A DNA stretch of 64,000 nucleotides from Burkholderia paludis (lineage in GTDB: Bacteria; Pseudomonadota; Gammaproteobacteria; Burkholderiales; Burkholderiaceae): positions 124,001 to 188,000 of the forward strand of contig NZ_JPGL01000012.1 of assembly GCF_000732615.1 (NCBI RefSeq), given 5' to 3'. A program made the translations under genes and the position numbers. Below are positions 44,733 to 53,898 of the stretch, one piece after another; position 1 is the stretch's first letter, and each line of letters starts with the position of its first letter. The notes below the pieces were generated by a model that had not been told where the DNA came from, did no database searches, and worked only from the letters and a program-made list of their open reading frames with translations.

Positions 44733-45932
44733 TTACGCGGCCAGCGCCGCACCGTACGCGCGCACGAGGCGCGCGACGCCTTCCCGGATCGCGTCGACAT
44801 CCGGCGCGGCGAACGACAGGCGCAGCGAGGCCGCGTCGACGTTGTCCGCGAAGAACGCCTTGCCCGGCACGAACACGACCTTGTTCGCGATCGCCTGTTG
44901 CAGCAGCACGTCCGACGACACCGCGCCGAGCCGCGCCCATACGAACATGCCGCCTTCGGGACGATGGCATTCGATCGCGTCGCCGAAACCGTCGCGCAAC
45001 GCGTCGTACATCGCATCGCATTTGCGGCGATAGGCCGCCGCGATGCGCGGCAGATGGCGTTCGAGCGCGCCGTCCGCCAGATAGTCGGCGGCGATCGCCT
45101 GCGTCCAGGGCGTGCTGCACAGGTCGACCGTCTGCTTCGCGATCACGCAGCGCCGCGCGATCTCGGCCGGCGCGATCGTCCAGCCCACGCGCAGCCCCGG
45201 CGCGACGATCTTCGACAGGCTCGCGAAGTGCACGATCCAGTCGCGCGCGCCGTCCACCTCGTCTGCCAGCGCGAGCATCGACGGCACGGCTTCGCCCGCG
45301 AAACGCAGGTCGCCGTACGGATCGTCCTCGACGATCAGGAAACGGTACTGCACCGCGAGCCGCAGCAGCTTCAACCGCCGCTCGCGCGTGAGCGTCGCGC
45401 CGGTCGGGTTCGCGAAGGTCGGGACCGTGTAGAGCAGCTTCGGCTGCGCGATCGCGCCGGACGCGAGCTGGTCGCCGAGACGATCGACGTCGAGACCCGC
45501 GCCGTCGACCGGGATCGTCGCGATGCGCGCCTGCTGCAGGCGCATCGCCTGCAGCGTCGCCGGATAGGCGGGCTGTTCGGTCAGCACGAGGTCGCCGGGC
45601 GCCACCATCACGCGCAGCAGCAGGTCGAGGCCCTGCTGCGAGCCGGTCGTCACGAGCAGCTCGGCCGGCGTGCACGATGCGCCGCGGCGCGCCATCAGCG
45701 CGATCAGTTGCTGCTTCAGTTCGACGAGGCCGTCGGTCGGGCCGTATTGCAGGCAGCGCACGGGCTGCGCATACGCGCGCGCGGCCGCGGCGTTCAGGCC
45801 GTCGACGTCGAACAGATCGCTGGCCGGATAGCCGCCCGCGAACGAGATCATGCCCGGTTCGGACAGGTACTTGAACAGTTCGCGGATCGGCGAGCCGGCG
45901 GGATTCTGGAATGAGGAAGTGAACGCGTACAT
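44733..45932 (-). CDS. PLP-dependent aminotransferase, class I/II (2-aminoadipate type)
   Basis: Fold-type I aminotransferase of 399 residues. The start SSFQNPAGSPIRELFKYLSEPGMISFAGGYP is typical of the LysN/MocR-C-terminal group. The internal PLP Lys is in FASLSKIVAPGLRVGW (about residue 233), and the PTFANPTG segment and the late LRLSFAAPD are conserved. The ATG at 45932 begins this conserved start; the upstream in-frame extension is Arg/Pro-rich noise. It heads a unit with the microprotein and probably the PNPOx-like gene. Confidence 0.9.
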   Translation of the reverse strand: MYAFTSSFQNPAGSPIRELFKYLSEPGMISFAGGYPASDLFDVDGLNAAAARAYAQPVRCLQYGPTDGLVELKQQLIALMARRGASCTPAELLVTTGSQQGLDLLLRVMVAPGDLVLTEQPAYPATLQAMRLQQARIATIPVDGAGLDVDRLGDQLASGAIAQPKLLYTVPTFANPTGATLTRERRLKLLRLAVQYRFLIVEDDPYGDLRFAGEAVPSMLALADEVDGARDWIVHFASLSKIVAPGLRVGWTIAPAEIARRCVIAKQTVDLCSTPWTQAIAADYLADGALERHLPRIAAAYRRKCDAMYDALRDGFGDAIECHRPEGGMFVWARLGAVSSDVLLQQAIANKVVFVPGKAFFADNVDAASLRLSFAAPDVDAIREGVARLVRAYGAALAA

Positions 45933-46289
45933 GTCGTCGAGAGCTGGAGGGCACGGGGCCGGGATAGCCGCCGGGTGCCGGCCGCCGTGGCGCTTCCGGC
46001 GCACGGCGGTGAAATCGAGCCACGATTGTCGAGAGTCATTAACGCGTCGGCAAACGATATCTATGCACTAGGTCTTGCGGTTTGGTCATCACTTGGGGCA
46101 TGGCAGAACACTACGGGCCGTGACGTGCGCGGGCGTGTCGACGCCGGGTTCCGGGCGCCCGTTCGCGCCGACGGCACGATCCGGCCGATCGTTTCGCGCG
46201 GCGGGCCCCTTTTGCCGGCCCCGCCTGCCCTGCCTGCCGGGCGCGCCGGGTCAGCGCGCCGGTTCAACGCACCGGTTCAACGTACTGGG
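45933..46289. other. intergenic region before the aminotransferase gene
   Basis: A 357-bp gap. On the minus strand TTGCCG-N17-GACAAT at about 46034-46062 is a possible promoter for the aminotransferase. No gene was seen. Confidence 0.5.
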
Positions 46290-47249
46290 TCAGCGCGCCG
46301 GATCGGCGAGCCCGGCCGGCGGCCTCGCCGTCCACGCGGAAAGCGCGCGCGCGAGATCGTCCGACACATAGTGCGGGCCGTCGAACAGATAGACCGGATA
46401 GCCGCGATACGCGAGCAGTTGCCGGCCCAGCTCGTCGGCGCTGGCCGCGCGGAACCCGCCATGCTCGGCCGGCCGGAACGCCTCCGCGATGACCCGCACG
46501 CGTCGCTTGCCCAGCCTTGCAACGAGTTCGTCGACGTAGGTGCGCGCGACATACGGCTCGCGGGCGTAGACGCCGCAACCGTCCTGGAAGAACACGCCGA
46601 CGTCGGCGGGCAGCCACGCCGCGAGCCAGTCGGCCAGCGCCTTTCCGCCGATATTGGTCTGGTCGTACACGCTCACCCAAAGCGGACGGGGCAGCCGCTG
46701 CAGGACGGCGGCGAGCCGGGGCGCGTCCTGCCAGGTCGGATCGATCTCGACCGGGAAGTAGTAGCCGGTCACGTGCAGCGGGACCGATGCGCGCGCCACG
46801 TCCAGCGACTGCGCGGCGAGTGTCTCCAGATGGGTGCGCGCCCGCTTCTCGTCCTGGTAGCCGGCCAGCCCGAGGATCACGTTGGCGGCCCACGGCTCGC
46901 GGCCGATGCGCGCCCAATCGGGCACGTGCGCCGCCGCCGGGATGCCGGTGCCGGCGAGATACGCGGTATCGTCGACGACGGTCCATTGAATCAGCAGGTC
47001 GCGTACGCCGAGCACCTGCCAGTGGCCGACCGGATTCGTCGTCGCGTTGTCCAGCTGCCAGACGATGCCGTCGGCCTGCACGTCGTGCGCGGTCCAGCTG
47101 CAGGCGGCCACGACGAGCGACGCGCCGAGCGCCGCGAGCGACGCCGCCCGGCGCGAACGCGGCGCGCCGGCGGGCGGGCGCGCCGGGCGCCTGCGCCGGC
47201 CCATGCGCTGCCGGATCTTGCGCAACATCGCGATCGCATACGTGGTCAT
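46290..47249 (-). CDS. putative lipoprotein with TIM-barrel-like (DUF4434-like) domain
   Basis: A 319-residue exported protein. A basic N-terminal stretch of about 30 residues precedes a hydrophobic segment ending in the lipobox VVAAC (about residue 48), so it is probably lipid-anchored. The mature part looks like a glycosidase-type TIM barrel: NVILGLAGYQDE, PLHVTGYYFPVEIDP, PLWVSVYDQTNIGG, ADVGVFFQDGCGVYAR and RVRVIAEAFRP. The acidic residues at strand ends are typical for DUF4434-type putative glycoside hydrolases. GGGGA lies upstream of the ATG at 47249. It is next to the exopolysaccharide genes and may cut that polymer. Confidence 0.72.
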   Translation of the reverse strand: MTTYAIAMLRKIRQRMGRRRRPARPPAGAPRSRRAASLAALGASLVVAACSWTAHDVQADGIVWQLDNATTNPVGHWQVLGVRDLLIQWTVVDDTAYLAGTGIPAAAHVPDWARIGREPWAANVILGLAGYQDEKRARTHLETLAAQSLDVARASVPLHVTGYYFPVEIDPTWQDAPRLAAVLQRLPRPLWVSVYDQTNIGGKALADWLAAWLPADVGVFFQDGCGVYAREPYVARTYVDELVARLGKRRVRVIAEAFRPAEHGGFRAASADELGRQLLAYRGYPVYLFDGPHYVSDDLARALSAWTARPPAGLADPAR

Positions 47250-47355
47250 CGCCGGCTCCCCGCAAGCATGCCTGCGCGTCATCGTAGCGGCCCGGATACG
47301 AACGTGCGACCCGCGTTGCCGCCGCGGGTCGCACGAAGCTGCCGTTACGCCGTCG

Positions 47356-48999
47356 TCACTTGGCCGTCGTGCCGTCCACCCACTTGTAGCCGAGGTTCGT
47401 GATGCCGGAGATGAGGCTCTGGAAGTCCTGGTACGCCGGCAAGTTGAGATCGGGCTCGAGCCAGTACGGATGGAAGAAGAACGACGCGAAGCCGTCGCGC
47501 ACCGCCAGGCCGTACTGGGCATTGGTGACGAGTTGCTGCCACGTGTACGTGATGCACGAGAACTTGTCGATACTGCAGATATCGTACTGGATGCTGCCGA
47601 GGTTCTCCGGAATGATCCGTTCTCCGTAGTAATCGGAGTTGATGATGTACGGGAAGAACTGTCCGGCCGAGAAGTCCTGGTTGGCGGCGCCCGTCCCGAG
47701 TTGCGGGTTGGTCGCGGTGTAGTACACGGCCCGCTGGAACGTGGTGGTAAACGTCGCGGCCGTCGCCGTCGCCGCATCCGGCGACATCTGGTACTGCGGC
47801 GCGGCCCAGCCGACCACCTTGTAGCCGTTGGTCGTGAACTCGGCCAGCCCGTCGGCCATCCTGCCTTCCGCCCATTGCACGGAATCCTCGTCGACCGGCC
47901 GGTTCTGCACCGCATACCAGAACTCGTAGTCGCTGCCGCTCACCGCGTTCTCGACATTCGGCGTCGAATCGTACTGGTGCGTATAGCCGTGCATGATGAT
48001 CGATCCGCCGTGCGCCAGCGCATAGTTCAGCGCGCTCTTCAGGCCCGTGGCCTGCGCCAGGTGGATCGTCTCCGCCACGCCGCCGTTGTAGTAGCCGTTC
48101 GGGTCCGTATACAGCGGGATGGTGGCCATCGTGAACGGAATCTTCTTCGAGTACAGGTAGTTCGTCAGCTGCTGCATCGAAGTGGTCGTCGTATAGGCGT
48201 CGAGATCCTCCAGCCGGACGAGTGCGCGATGATTCACCGCCGCATTGGTCTGCAGGATGTCATGCAGGATGTCGCATATCACCAGGTAGCGATCCGTCGG
48301 TCCGATGTACGAAAACGGCACGTCCGCGAAATACCAGAAGTTGCCCGAGCGCATCACGTACGGCGTCGAGGCGCCGCTCTGGCTGTTCGTGATGGTGACG
48401 AGCGCCTGCGCCTTGGACGTATTGAGAATCTGCGTCAGTCCGACGTCCGGGTCCGCGCTGATGACGCCGGTCGACGAGTTATAGGCGTAGTACTTGACCA
48501 TCGACAGGTTCTTGTACGTGACCGTATCGTAGAAGCCCGGGTTCGGATTGCTCGCCGATGGCGTCGCGTTCATCCCCGCGAGGCCGAGAAAGCTGAACCC
48601 GAAGGTCTGGTTGAACGTGTAGGCCGTGTTCCATGCCAGCTGCCACAGGTTGTACTTGAACCAGACCACGGTCTTGGTGGTGGTCATCACGTCGCTCATG
48701 AACGCCGTCGGAATCGGGTTGTTGTAGTAGTCGCCGATATAGAACGTGACGTCGTGGCTGCCGACCATGCCCGCCGTGTAGTTCTGTATCGGCACCAGGT
48801 CGATCGTTGCGTTGAAATGCCCGAGCAGGTTCCTCAGCATGATGCTGTACATCAGGCCCAGCTTCGAATACGGGTCGTTGGCCGGATTGTCGTACAGCAC
48901 GAGCGTATGGGCGGTGGTGGCCTGCGCATGCGCGGTGCCCGGCAAGGTCATTTGCGCGAGTCCGGCCAGCAGGGCGATGACGATCAAGATCTTTTTCAT
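47356..48999 (-). CDS. exported DUF2334 protein, polysaccharide-deacetylase-like
   Basis: Periplasmic protein of 547 residues with a clean signal peptide (MKKILIVIALLAGLAQM, cleavage near AHAQA). DUF2334 domains are related to NodB-type deacetylases. The expected metal and catalytic motifs are visible as VRLEDLDAYT (about 268) and IIMHGYTHQYD (about 345); a late FFFHPYWLE supplies another His. The N-terminal about 250 residues are an extra domain with GDYYNNPIPTAF and TVVWFKYNLWQLAW. It probably N-deacetylates the exopolysaccharide made by the divergent nfr-like genes. The small gene at 49012 precedes it by 12 bp. Confidence 0.85.
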   Translation of the reverse strand: MKKILIVIALLAGLAQMTLPGTAHAQATTAHTLVLYDNPANDPYSKLGLMYSIMLRNLLGHFNATIDLVPIQNYTAGMVGSHDVTFYIGDYYNNPIPTAFMSDVMTTTKTVVWFKYNLWQLAWNTAYTFNQTFGFSFLGLAGMNATPSASNPNPGFYDTVTYKNLSMVKYYAYNSSTGVISADPDVGLTQILNTSKAQALVTITNSQSGASTPYVMRSGNFWYFADVPFSYIGPTDRYLVICDILHDILQTNAAVNHRALVRLEDLDAYTTTTSMQQLTNYLYSKKIPFTMATIPLYTDPNGYYNGGVAETIHLAQATGLKSALNYALAHGGSIIMHGYTHQYDSTPNVENAVSGSDYEFWYAVQNRPVDEDSVQWAEGRMADGLAEFTTNGYKVVGWAAPQYQMSPDAATATAATFTTTFQRAVYYTATNPQLGTGAANQDFSAGQFFPYIINSDYYGERIIPENLGSIQYDICSIDKFSCITYTWQQLVTNAQYGLAVRDGFASFFFHPYWLEPDLNLPAYQDFQSLISGITNLGYKWVDGTTAK

Positions 49000-49011
49000 G
49001 GCCGTTTCTCC

Positions 49012-49308
49012 CTAGTCGCGTTCCACGTTGCCGCCGGTTTTCTTGACGGAACTCCGGCTGAATGGCGGGCGCCCCGATTCCTTGTATGCCTTTTCCCAGT
49101 CCTCGTCGGACATGCCGGCCTTCACGTTCATGTGAGCGGAGCCGTTCGGCAACGGCGGCGGCTTGATCTTCGAGACCGACGTCTTGCTGGTCTCCTGCGC
49201 ATGCGCATCCTGAACGACGACCGCGAATACAAGCGTGGAAATCAATGCGACGACTGATCCGACGGTGCTCAACCCGTTTCGAAGCAATTGGCCGTGATGA
49301 GAATTCAT
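49012..49308 (-). CDS. small exported protein, unknown
   Basis: A 98-residue protein with a signal peptide (VVALISTLVFAVVVQDAHAQ) and a mature, Pro/Lys-rich tail (KIKPPPLPNGSAHMNV, SDEDWEKAYKESGRPPF). The ATG at 49308 is preferred to that at 49317 because AAAGG then lies nine bases upstream. It is the first gene of the unit with DUF2334. I do not recognise the family. Confidence 0.65.
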   Translation of the reverse strand: MNSHHGQLLRNGLSTVGSVVALISTLVFAVVVQDAHAQETSKTSVSKIKPPPLPNGSAHMNVKAGMSDEDWEKAYKESGRPPFSRSSVKKTGGNVERD

Positions 49309-49317
49309 GATTTTCAT

Positions 49318-50221
49318 CCTTTGATATGCAAAATACCTTCACCTCATTAAAGGAACGAGCACGTCGAAACGCCATCGGCAATCCATGACGTCATGTCGTG
49401 ATTTTTCACTACTCGATTGATAACAGACGAATAAATCCGGGCGGTGATGGTTCGACATTCAAGCTAGAACCGTACCATCCGTCGCAAATGAGTACAGGAC
49501 AAGGCGACGAAATCGACACATCGATGCGCTTCTGAATTGCATCGGAAAAACGTTTCAGCGATGCAACGCAACTGTCCGCGAGAATTTAATCGGATGAACG
49601 CGCAAGGCCTGCTCGTACGATTCAGGGAAAACCAGTTATCCGCTGCGTTTTTAAAATGGCCGTGCGGCAATCGCGCCGGGCTGCATGCGCGCGCAACGAC
49701 ACTCGTCGTGCCGAATGGTCGGGTCGAACACACCCCGTCCGGCATGCGACCGGCGCAAGCGCGCGCCGATGTCGCGTCGCCCGCGTCCATCGCACCGCGG
49801 CGCGCGCGAATGCGACATTTCATCAGGCCGGTCGGCCGCGTGTTTCAGCACTGAAACATTTGGCGCGGCTCCGGCGGAGCGCGCCCGGGCGGCACGCGCC
49901 GACGCCCGGAACGCCAAGGGCGACGCGGCGATGGCGCACGACTTGCTTCATCGGCAGTGTGTAACGGAGACGGTGCGCGGGGCGTATTGCGCAAGTGCCG
50001 GACGAAGAACGGCGGCACGCGTCGACGCATGCAGGGGCGGAAGCAAACAGTCGGGACACCGGCTTTCAACAAGTCATCCACCGAACGCGTTGCATCGATC
50101 GCGATGTCGCGTGACGCACACCATGGTGTGGACATGACGGGGCGGCGAGGACGAGGAGCGTTTCTTCCTGCGCCGATACGAGTCTGAATAATCCAATAAA
50201 AGATAAAGCAGCGGAATAAAG
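49318..50221. other. 904-bp divergent regulatory region of the exopolysaccharide cluster
   Basis: The region separates the DUF2334 unit (minus) from the nfrB-like gene (plus). It contains a candidate sigma-54 promoter at 49932-49947. Composition is mixed, AT-rich at both ends and GC-rich in the middle. Short open frames occur but none has convincing features. Confidence 0.55.
49932..49947 (+). promoter_or_regulatory. candidate sigma-54 promoter of the nfrB-nfrA-like genes
   Basis: TGGCGCACGACTTGCT has GG and GC 10 bp apart, a -24 box TGGCGC and a -12 box TTGCT, near the consensus TGGCACG-N4-TTGCW. It reads toward the synthase gene with a long leader of about 260 nt. Confidence 0.5.
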
Positions 50222-52168
50222 ATGGATAATATGATATGGAGTGCGTATTTATATGCACTTAATTTTGTTGCCATTCTGACCGCCATTGTCATCCTGGTAA
50301 GCACGCTGGATGACCTCACGCTGGACGCCTGCTATTGGTCATTTGAAATCGGGCGCATCCTGCGCCGTGAGAAAACGCAAACGGTCGATATCGCGATGCT
50401 GCGCGCGCTGGACGAACGCCATCTGGCGTTGATGGTGCCGGCGTGGAAAGAGTATGACGTGATCGCCAAGATGATCGAGAACACCCTGGCGACGCTCGAG
50501 TACGAGCGATACGTGATCTTCGTCGGCACCTATCACAATGATGCCGAAACCACGGCCGAGGTCGAGCGGATGGTGCGCCGGTATCCGGGCCGCGTCACGC
50601 GCGCGACGGTCATGAACGACGGGCCCACCTGCAAGGCCGACTGCCTGAACTGGATCGTCGAAGCCATCCTGCGCTACGAAGCGGTCCACCACGTCCGGTT
50701 CGCGGGCGTCGTGATGCACGACTGCGAGGACGTGATTCACCCGGTCGAACTCAAGTACCTGAACCACGCGATCGCGGACAGCGACCTGGTCCAGCTTCCC
50801 GTCCTGTCGTTGCCGAGGAAATGGAACGAATTCGTCGCCGGATGCTACATGGACGACTTCAGCGAATCGCACCAGAAGGACATGCCGGTCCGCGGCCGCC
50901 TGACCGGCGTCGTCCCCGGCGCGGGTGTCGCATCGTGCTACAGCCGGCGCTCGATCGAAGCGGCGATGAAGGAGCGCAACGGGTGCCCGTTCAACACGTG
51001 CTCGCTGACCGAGGACTATGACTTCAGCTTCCGGCTGAAGGAGCTGGGCATGAAGGAAACCTTCGCCCGCATCCCGCTTTCCGGCACGCCGGCCGACGGC
51101 GCGCCCCGGCGCTCGAACGACCACGCGCACCGCAACCTGCTGGCCACGCGCGAATACTTTCCGAAGACGTTCCGGACCGCCTACCGGCAGCGTTCGCGCT
51201 GGATCCTCGGCATTGCGTTTCAGGGCTGGGAACAGCTCGGCTGGAAAGGCGACCTCCTCACCCGCTACCTGTTCTTCCACGATCGCAAGGGCATCGTCAC
51301 GTCGCTGTTCTCGGTGATCGCGTACGGCGTGCTGTTCAACTTCCTGATGCTTGCCGCGCTCCGGAACGCCGGCCACGTGATCCCCGCCGGCGCCTCCGTC
51401 GTCATGGCGGGCCACTGGGTCACGCCGCTGCTGTGGGTGAACAGCGTCATGCTGCTTGCGCGCGCCGGGCAGCGCTTTCATTTCGTCAGCCGGTTGAACG
51501 GCCCGCTCCAGGGGTTCCTGTCGATTCCACGGATGTTCGTCAACAACCTGATCAATTTCTCCGCGGTCTGCCGCGCCTGGCGCATCTATCTCGGCCACCT
51601 CGCGAGCGGCAAGCCCATCGCGTGGGACAAGACCAGTCATATCTACCTGTCGAACGAAGCGCTCGGGAAGACGCGCCTCAAGATCGGCGAGATCCTGGTC
51701 GGCTGGGGCGTGGTCACGCTGGAGCAACTGCAGGCGAGCCTCGAGAAGCAACTGACCTGCGGCAGGCGGCTCGGCGAGTTGCTGATCGAGGCCAGCGCGC
51801 TGTCCGCCGAATCGCTGGCGGACGCGATCGCCGAGCAGGCGGACCTCCCCCGGGTGAGCCTCGGCAACGTGGCGGTCGGCCACTTCGCGAACTCGCTGGC
51901 ATTCGAGCTGCAATACGCGTACCGGGCGATTCCGTTCTCGACGGCCGACGACGGCACGTTGAACGTCGCGGTCGGGCGGCCGCTCACGCAGGACGAGCAG
52001 GACGTCATGCGGCGCGGCGCGCGCGCGAGGGTGGCCTATTTCATCGCCTGCGATGCGGAAATCGCCGCCGAGCTCGCCCGCCATTCGCGCTTCGTCGACA
52101 TCGCCCGCGTGCGCGACGGCGCGCCGGACGCGCAACCCGTCTCCAAACCGTCGGGAGAGCAGGCATGA
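50222..52168 (+). CDS. NfrB-like membrane glycosyltransferase with MshEN domain
   Basis: Polysaccharide synthase of 648 residues in the inner membrane. An N-terminal span (about 7-28) is followed by a GT2 domain with VPAWKEYDVI, NDGPTCKADCLN, the metal-binding HDCED, the acceptor motif TEDYDFSFRL and the QRSRW (QxxRW) motif, the hallmarks of processive beta-glycosyltransferases. Further spans lie at about 355-460. The C-terminal about 160 residues hold two MshEN-type repeats (KIGEILVGWGVVTLEQLQASLEKQ and RLGELLIEASALSAESLADAIAEQ), a fold that binds cyclic-di-GMP. This matches E. coli NfrB in domain order. The ATG at 50222 follows an AT-rich leader. The next gene overlaps by 4 bp. Confidence 0.88.
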   Translation: MDNMIWSAYLYALNFVAILTAIVILVSTLDDLTLDACYWSFEIGRILRREKTQTVDIAMLRALDERHLALMVPAWKEYDVIAKMIENTLATLEYERYVIFVGTYHNDAETTAEVERMVRRYPGRVTRATVMNDGPTCKADCLNWIVEAILRYEAVHHVRFAGVVMHDCEDVIHPVELKYLNHAIADSDLVQLPVLSLPRKWNEFVAGCYMDDFSESHQKDMPVRGRLTGVVPGAGVASCYSRRSIEAAMKERNGCPFNTCSLTEDYDFSFRLKELGMKETFARIPLSGTPADGAPRRSNDHAHRNLLATREYFPKTFRTAYRQRSRWILGIAFQGWEQLGWKGDLLTRYLFFHDRKGIVTSLFSVIAYGVLFNFLMLAALRNAGHVIPAGASVVMAGHWVTPLLWVNSVMLLARAGQRFHFVSRLNGPLQGFLSIPRMFVNNLINFSAVCRAWRIYLGHLASGKPIAWDKTSHIYLSNEALGKTRLKIGEILVGWGVVTLEQLQASLEKQLTCGRRLGELLIEASALSAESLADAIAEQADLPRVSLGNVAVGHFANSLAFELQYAYRAIPFSTADDGTLNVAVGRPLTQDEQDVMRRGARARVAYFIACDAEIAAELARHSRFVDIARVRDGAPDAQPVSKPSGEQA

Positions 52169-53859
52169 AGCATTCGAGACTCCCGATCGCGATCGACCTC
52201 GGGCGCTGCGCGCGCTCGAGCGTCGTGGCGCTTGCCGTCGCGCTGGCCTGGCACGCGCCGGCCGCCGCCGCCCAGCCGCTGACGCCCCGGGCCTACAGGC
52301 TCGCCGACAGCGCGTACAAGGCGATCGACGCCGGCGACCTGCCCCGCGCGGAAGCGTATGCGTCGCGCGCCCTCAGGATCCAGCCCGGAAGCGAACAGCT
52401 CGGGCTGCTGCTCGTCGACGTGCTGAGGCGGGAAGGAAAGGTCGACGAGGCGGACGCGAGGGTGGCGTCGCTGATCGTTCGTTTTCCGAAAAGTCCGGCG
52501 GTCCTCGCGCAGCATGGCTACATGGCGCAGCGGCAGATGCGCTACGCGGTTGCCTGCGCCGACTTCTCGGCCGCCGTCGCGACCGGGAAATGGAACAGGG
52601 AACAGCAGCGCAACCTGCGCCTCGCGTGGTCGGACAGCGCGCTCGCGGCGAATCGCCCGCACGAGGCCGGCGTCGCGCTGGCGCCGCTCGCCGATGAAAA
52701 ATCGGCCGCGGTCCAGTTGCGCATCGCGCAGTTGAGCCTGCAGGCCGGTGACCGCGACACCGCAGTCCGCATGGCGGGCCTCGCGGCCGACGATGCCTCG
52801 ACCGACGGCGAGCGCAACATGGCCGCGTCGATCGCGGCGCAGGCGCGGCAGGACGATCAGCCCGCCGACGCGCCGGCGGACGACGGCGCGCAACGGAAAT
52901 TGCAGGAGGCCTACGACCTGCTGCGCGACCATAAGGATCGCGAGGCGCTCGACGCCTTCCAGGAAGGATTCGCCGGCGGCGCCGGCAACGCGATGAACTA
53001 CGCGGACGCCGGCTATGCAGCCAAGCGGATCGGGTTGAACGACACGTCCATCGATCTGTTCGAGCACAGCCTCGACGCCGACGACAACGAACACACGTTC
53101 GATGCGCAGCACAAGTTCGGCTACCGGCGCGAAGTCGAGCAGCTTCAGCGCACCTGGGGCTTCGTGCTGAGCGCACCGTACCAGTCGGCCGCGTTCGGCC
53201 CGCAAGGCACGATCAGCGTGTTGCAGCCGGGGATCGAAGCGTACTGGCAGCCGCCGAAGATCGGCTACCAGAACGGACGCATCTTCCAGTTCTTCGTGCG
53301 CGGATACGGCACGGCCTACGACGGGACGGGCAACGTGACCGGCATGCCGACCGTGCAGGGTTCGGTGGGGGCGCGCTACAAGCCGATACCCGACCAGAAC
53401 GTGGTGCTGACCGCCGAGCGGCTGTTCCACATCGGCAGCCTGTCGACGACGGACTGGCTGATGCGCCTGGGTTATTCATCGGAAGCCGGCACCGACCTGA
53501 TGGTGACCGAGCCGAGCTGGCGCAGCTGGCAGGCGTACGTCGAAGGCGCGTACTTCATTCGCGAGGGACGCTACATCATCTATTCGGAACTGCGTTACGG
53601 GCACACCTGGCGCCTGTCGACGCTCAGCGACCGGCTGACCGTCTACCCGCACGCCGCGATTGCCGGCGATCACGACAATCGCGAGCCGAACGAAACGGCG
53701 ATCGGCGCGGGGCCCGGGGTCCAGTTGCGATACTGGTTTCGCGAGGGCCGCTACAGTGCGCCGGCAAGCTATCTGGATGTGACGGTGCAATACCGGTTCC
53801 CGTTGACGTCAGCGGCGCGCGCACGTGGTCTCGTGGTACGCGCGACATTGTGGTTCTAA
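52165..53859 (+). CDS. NfrA-like outer-membrane exopolysaccharide export protein
   Basis: Protein of 564 residues. Signal peptide at residues about 18-42 (cleavage near AAAQP). An N-terminal periplasmic domain with TPR-like helical repeats (about 45-320: AEAYASRALRIQPGSEQLGLL and similar) is followed by an outer-membrane beta-barrel (about 340-564) that ends in aromatic Phe (RATLWF). The WGFVLSAPYQSAAFGPQ segment and the barrel pattern match the NfrA C-terminal domain. The ATGA overlap with nfrB shows translational coupling. It probably exports the polymer across the outer membrane and may act as a phage receptor, as NfrA does for phage N4. Confidence 0.87.
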   Translation: MKHSRLPIAIDLGRCARSSVVALAVALAWHAPAAAAQPLTPRAYRLADSAYKAIDAGDLPRAEAYASRALRIQPGSEQLGLLLVDVLRREGKVDEADARVASLIVRFPKSPAVLAQHGYMAQRQMRYAVACADFSAAVATGKWNREQQRNLRLAWSDSALAANRPHEAGVALAPLADEKSAAVQLRIAQLSLQAGDRDTAVRMAGLAADDASTDGERNMAASIAAQARQDDQPADAPADDGAQRKLQEAYDLLRDHKDREALDAFQEGFAGGAGNAMNYADAGYAAKRIGLNDTSIDLFEHSLDADDNEHTFDAQHKFGYRREVEQLQRTWGFVLSAPYQSAAFGPQGTISVLQPGIEAYWQPPKIGYQNGRIFQFFVRGYGTAYDGTGNVTGMPTVQGSVGARYKPIPDQNVVLTAERLFHIGSLSTTDWLMRLGYSSEAGTDLMVTEPSWRSWQAYVEGAYFIREGRYIIYSELRYGHTWRLSTLSDRLTVYPHAAIAGDHDNREPNETAIGAGPGVQLRYWFREGRYSAPASYLDVTVQYRFPLTSAARARGLVVRATLWF

Positions 53860-53898
53860 CCGGCGGCGCTGACGCTTGCACCTGGATCGCGCTGCCGC

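Noticed and set aside
49464..50258. Several 75-150-codon frames in the long exopolysaccharide intergenic region
   Set aside because: Frames overlap on both strands, are rich in Arg/Ala/His, and none has a convincing start or domain.
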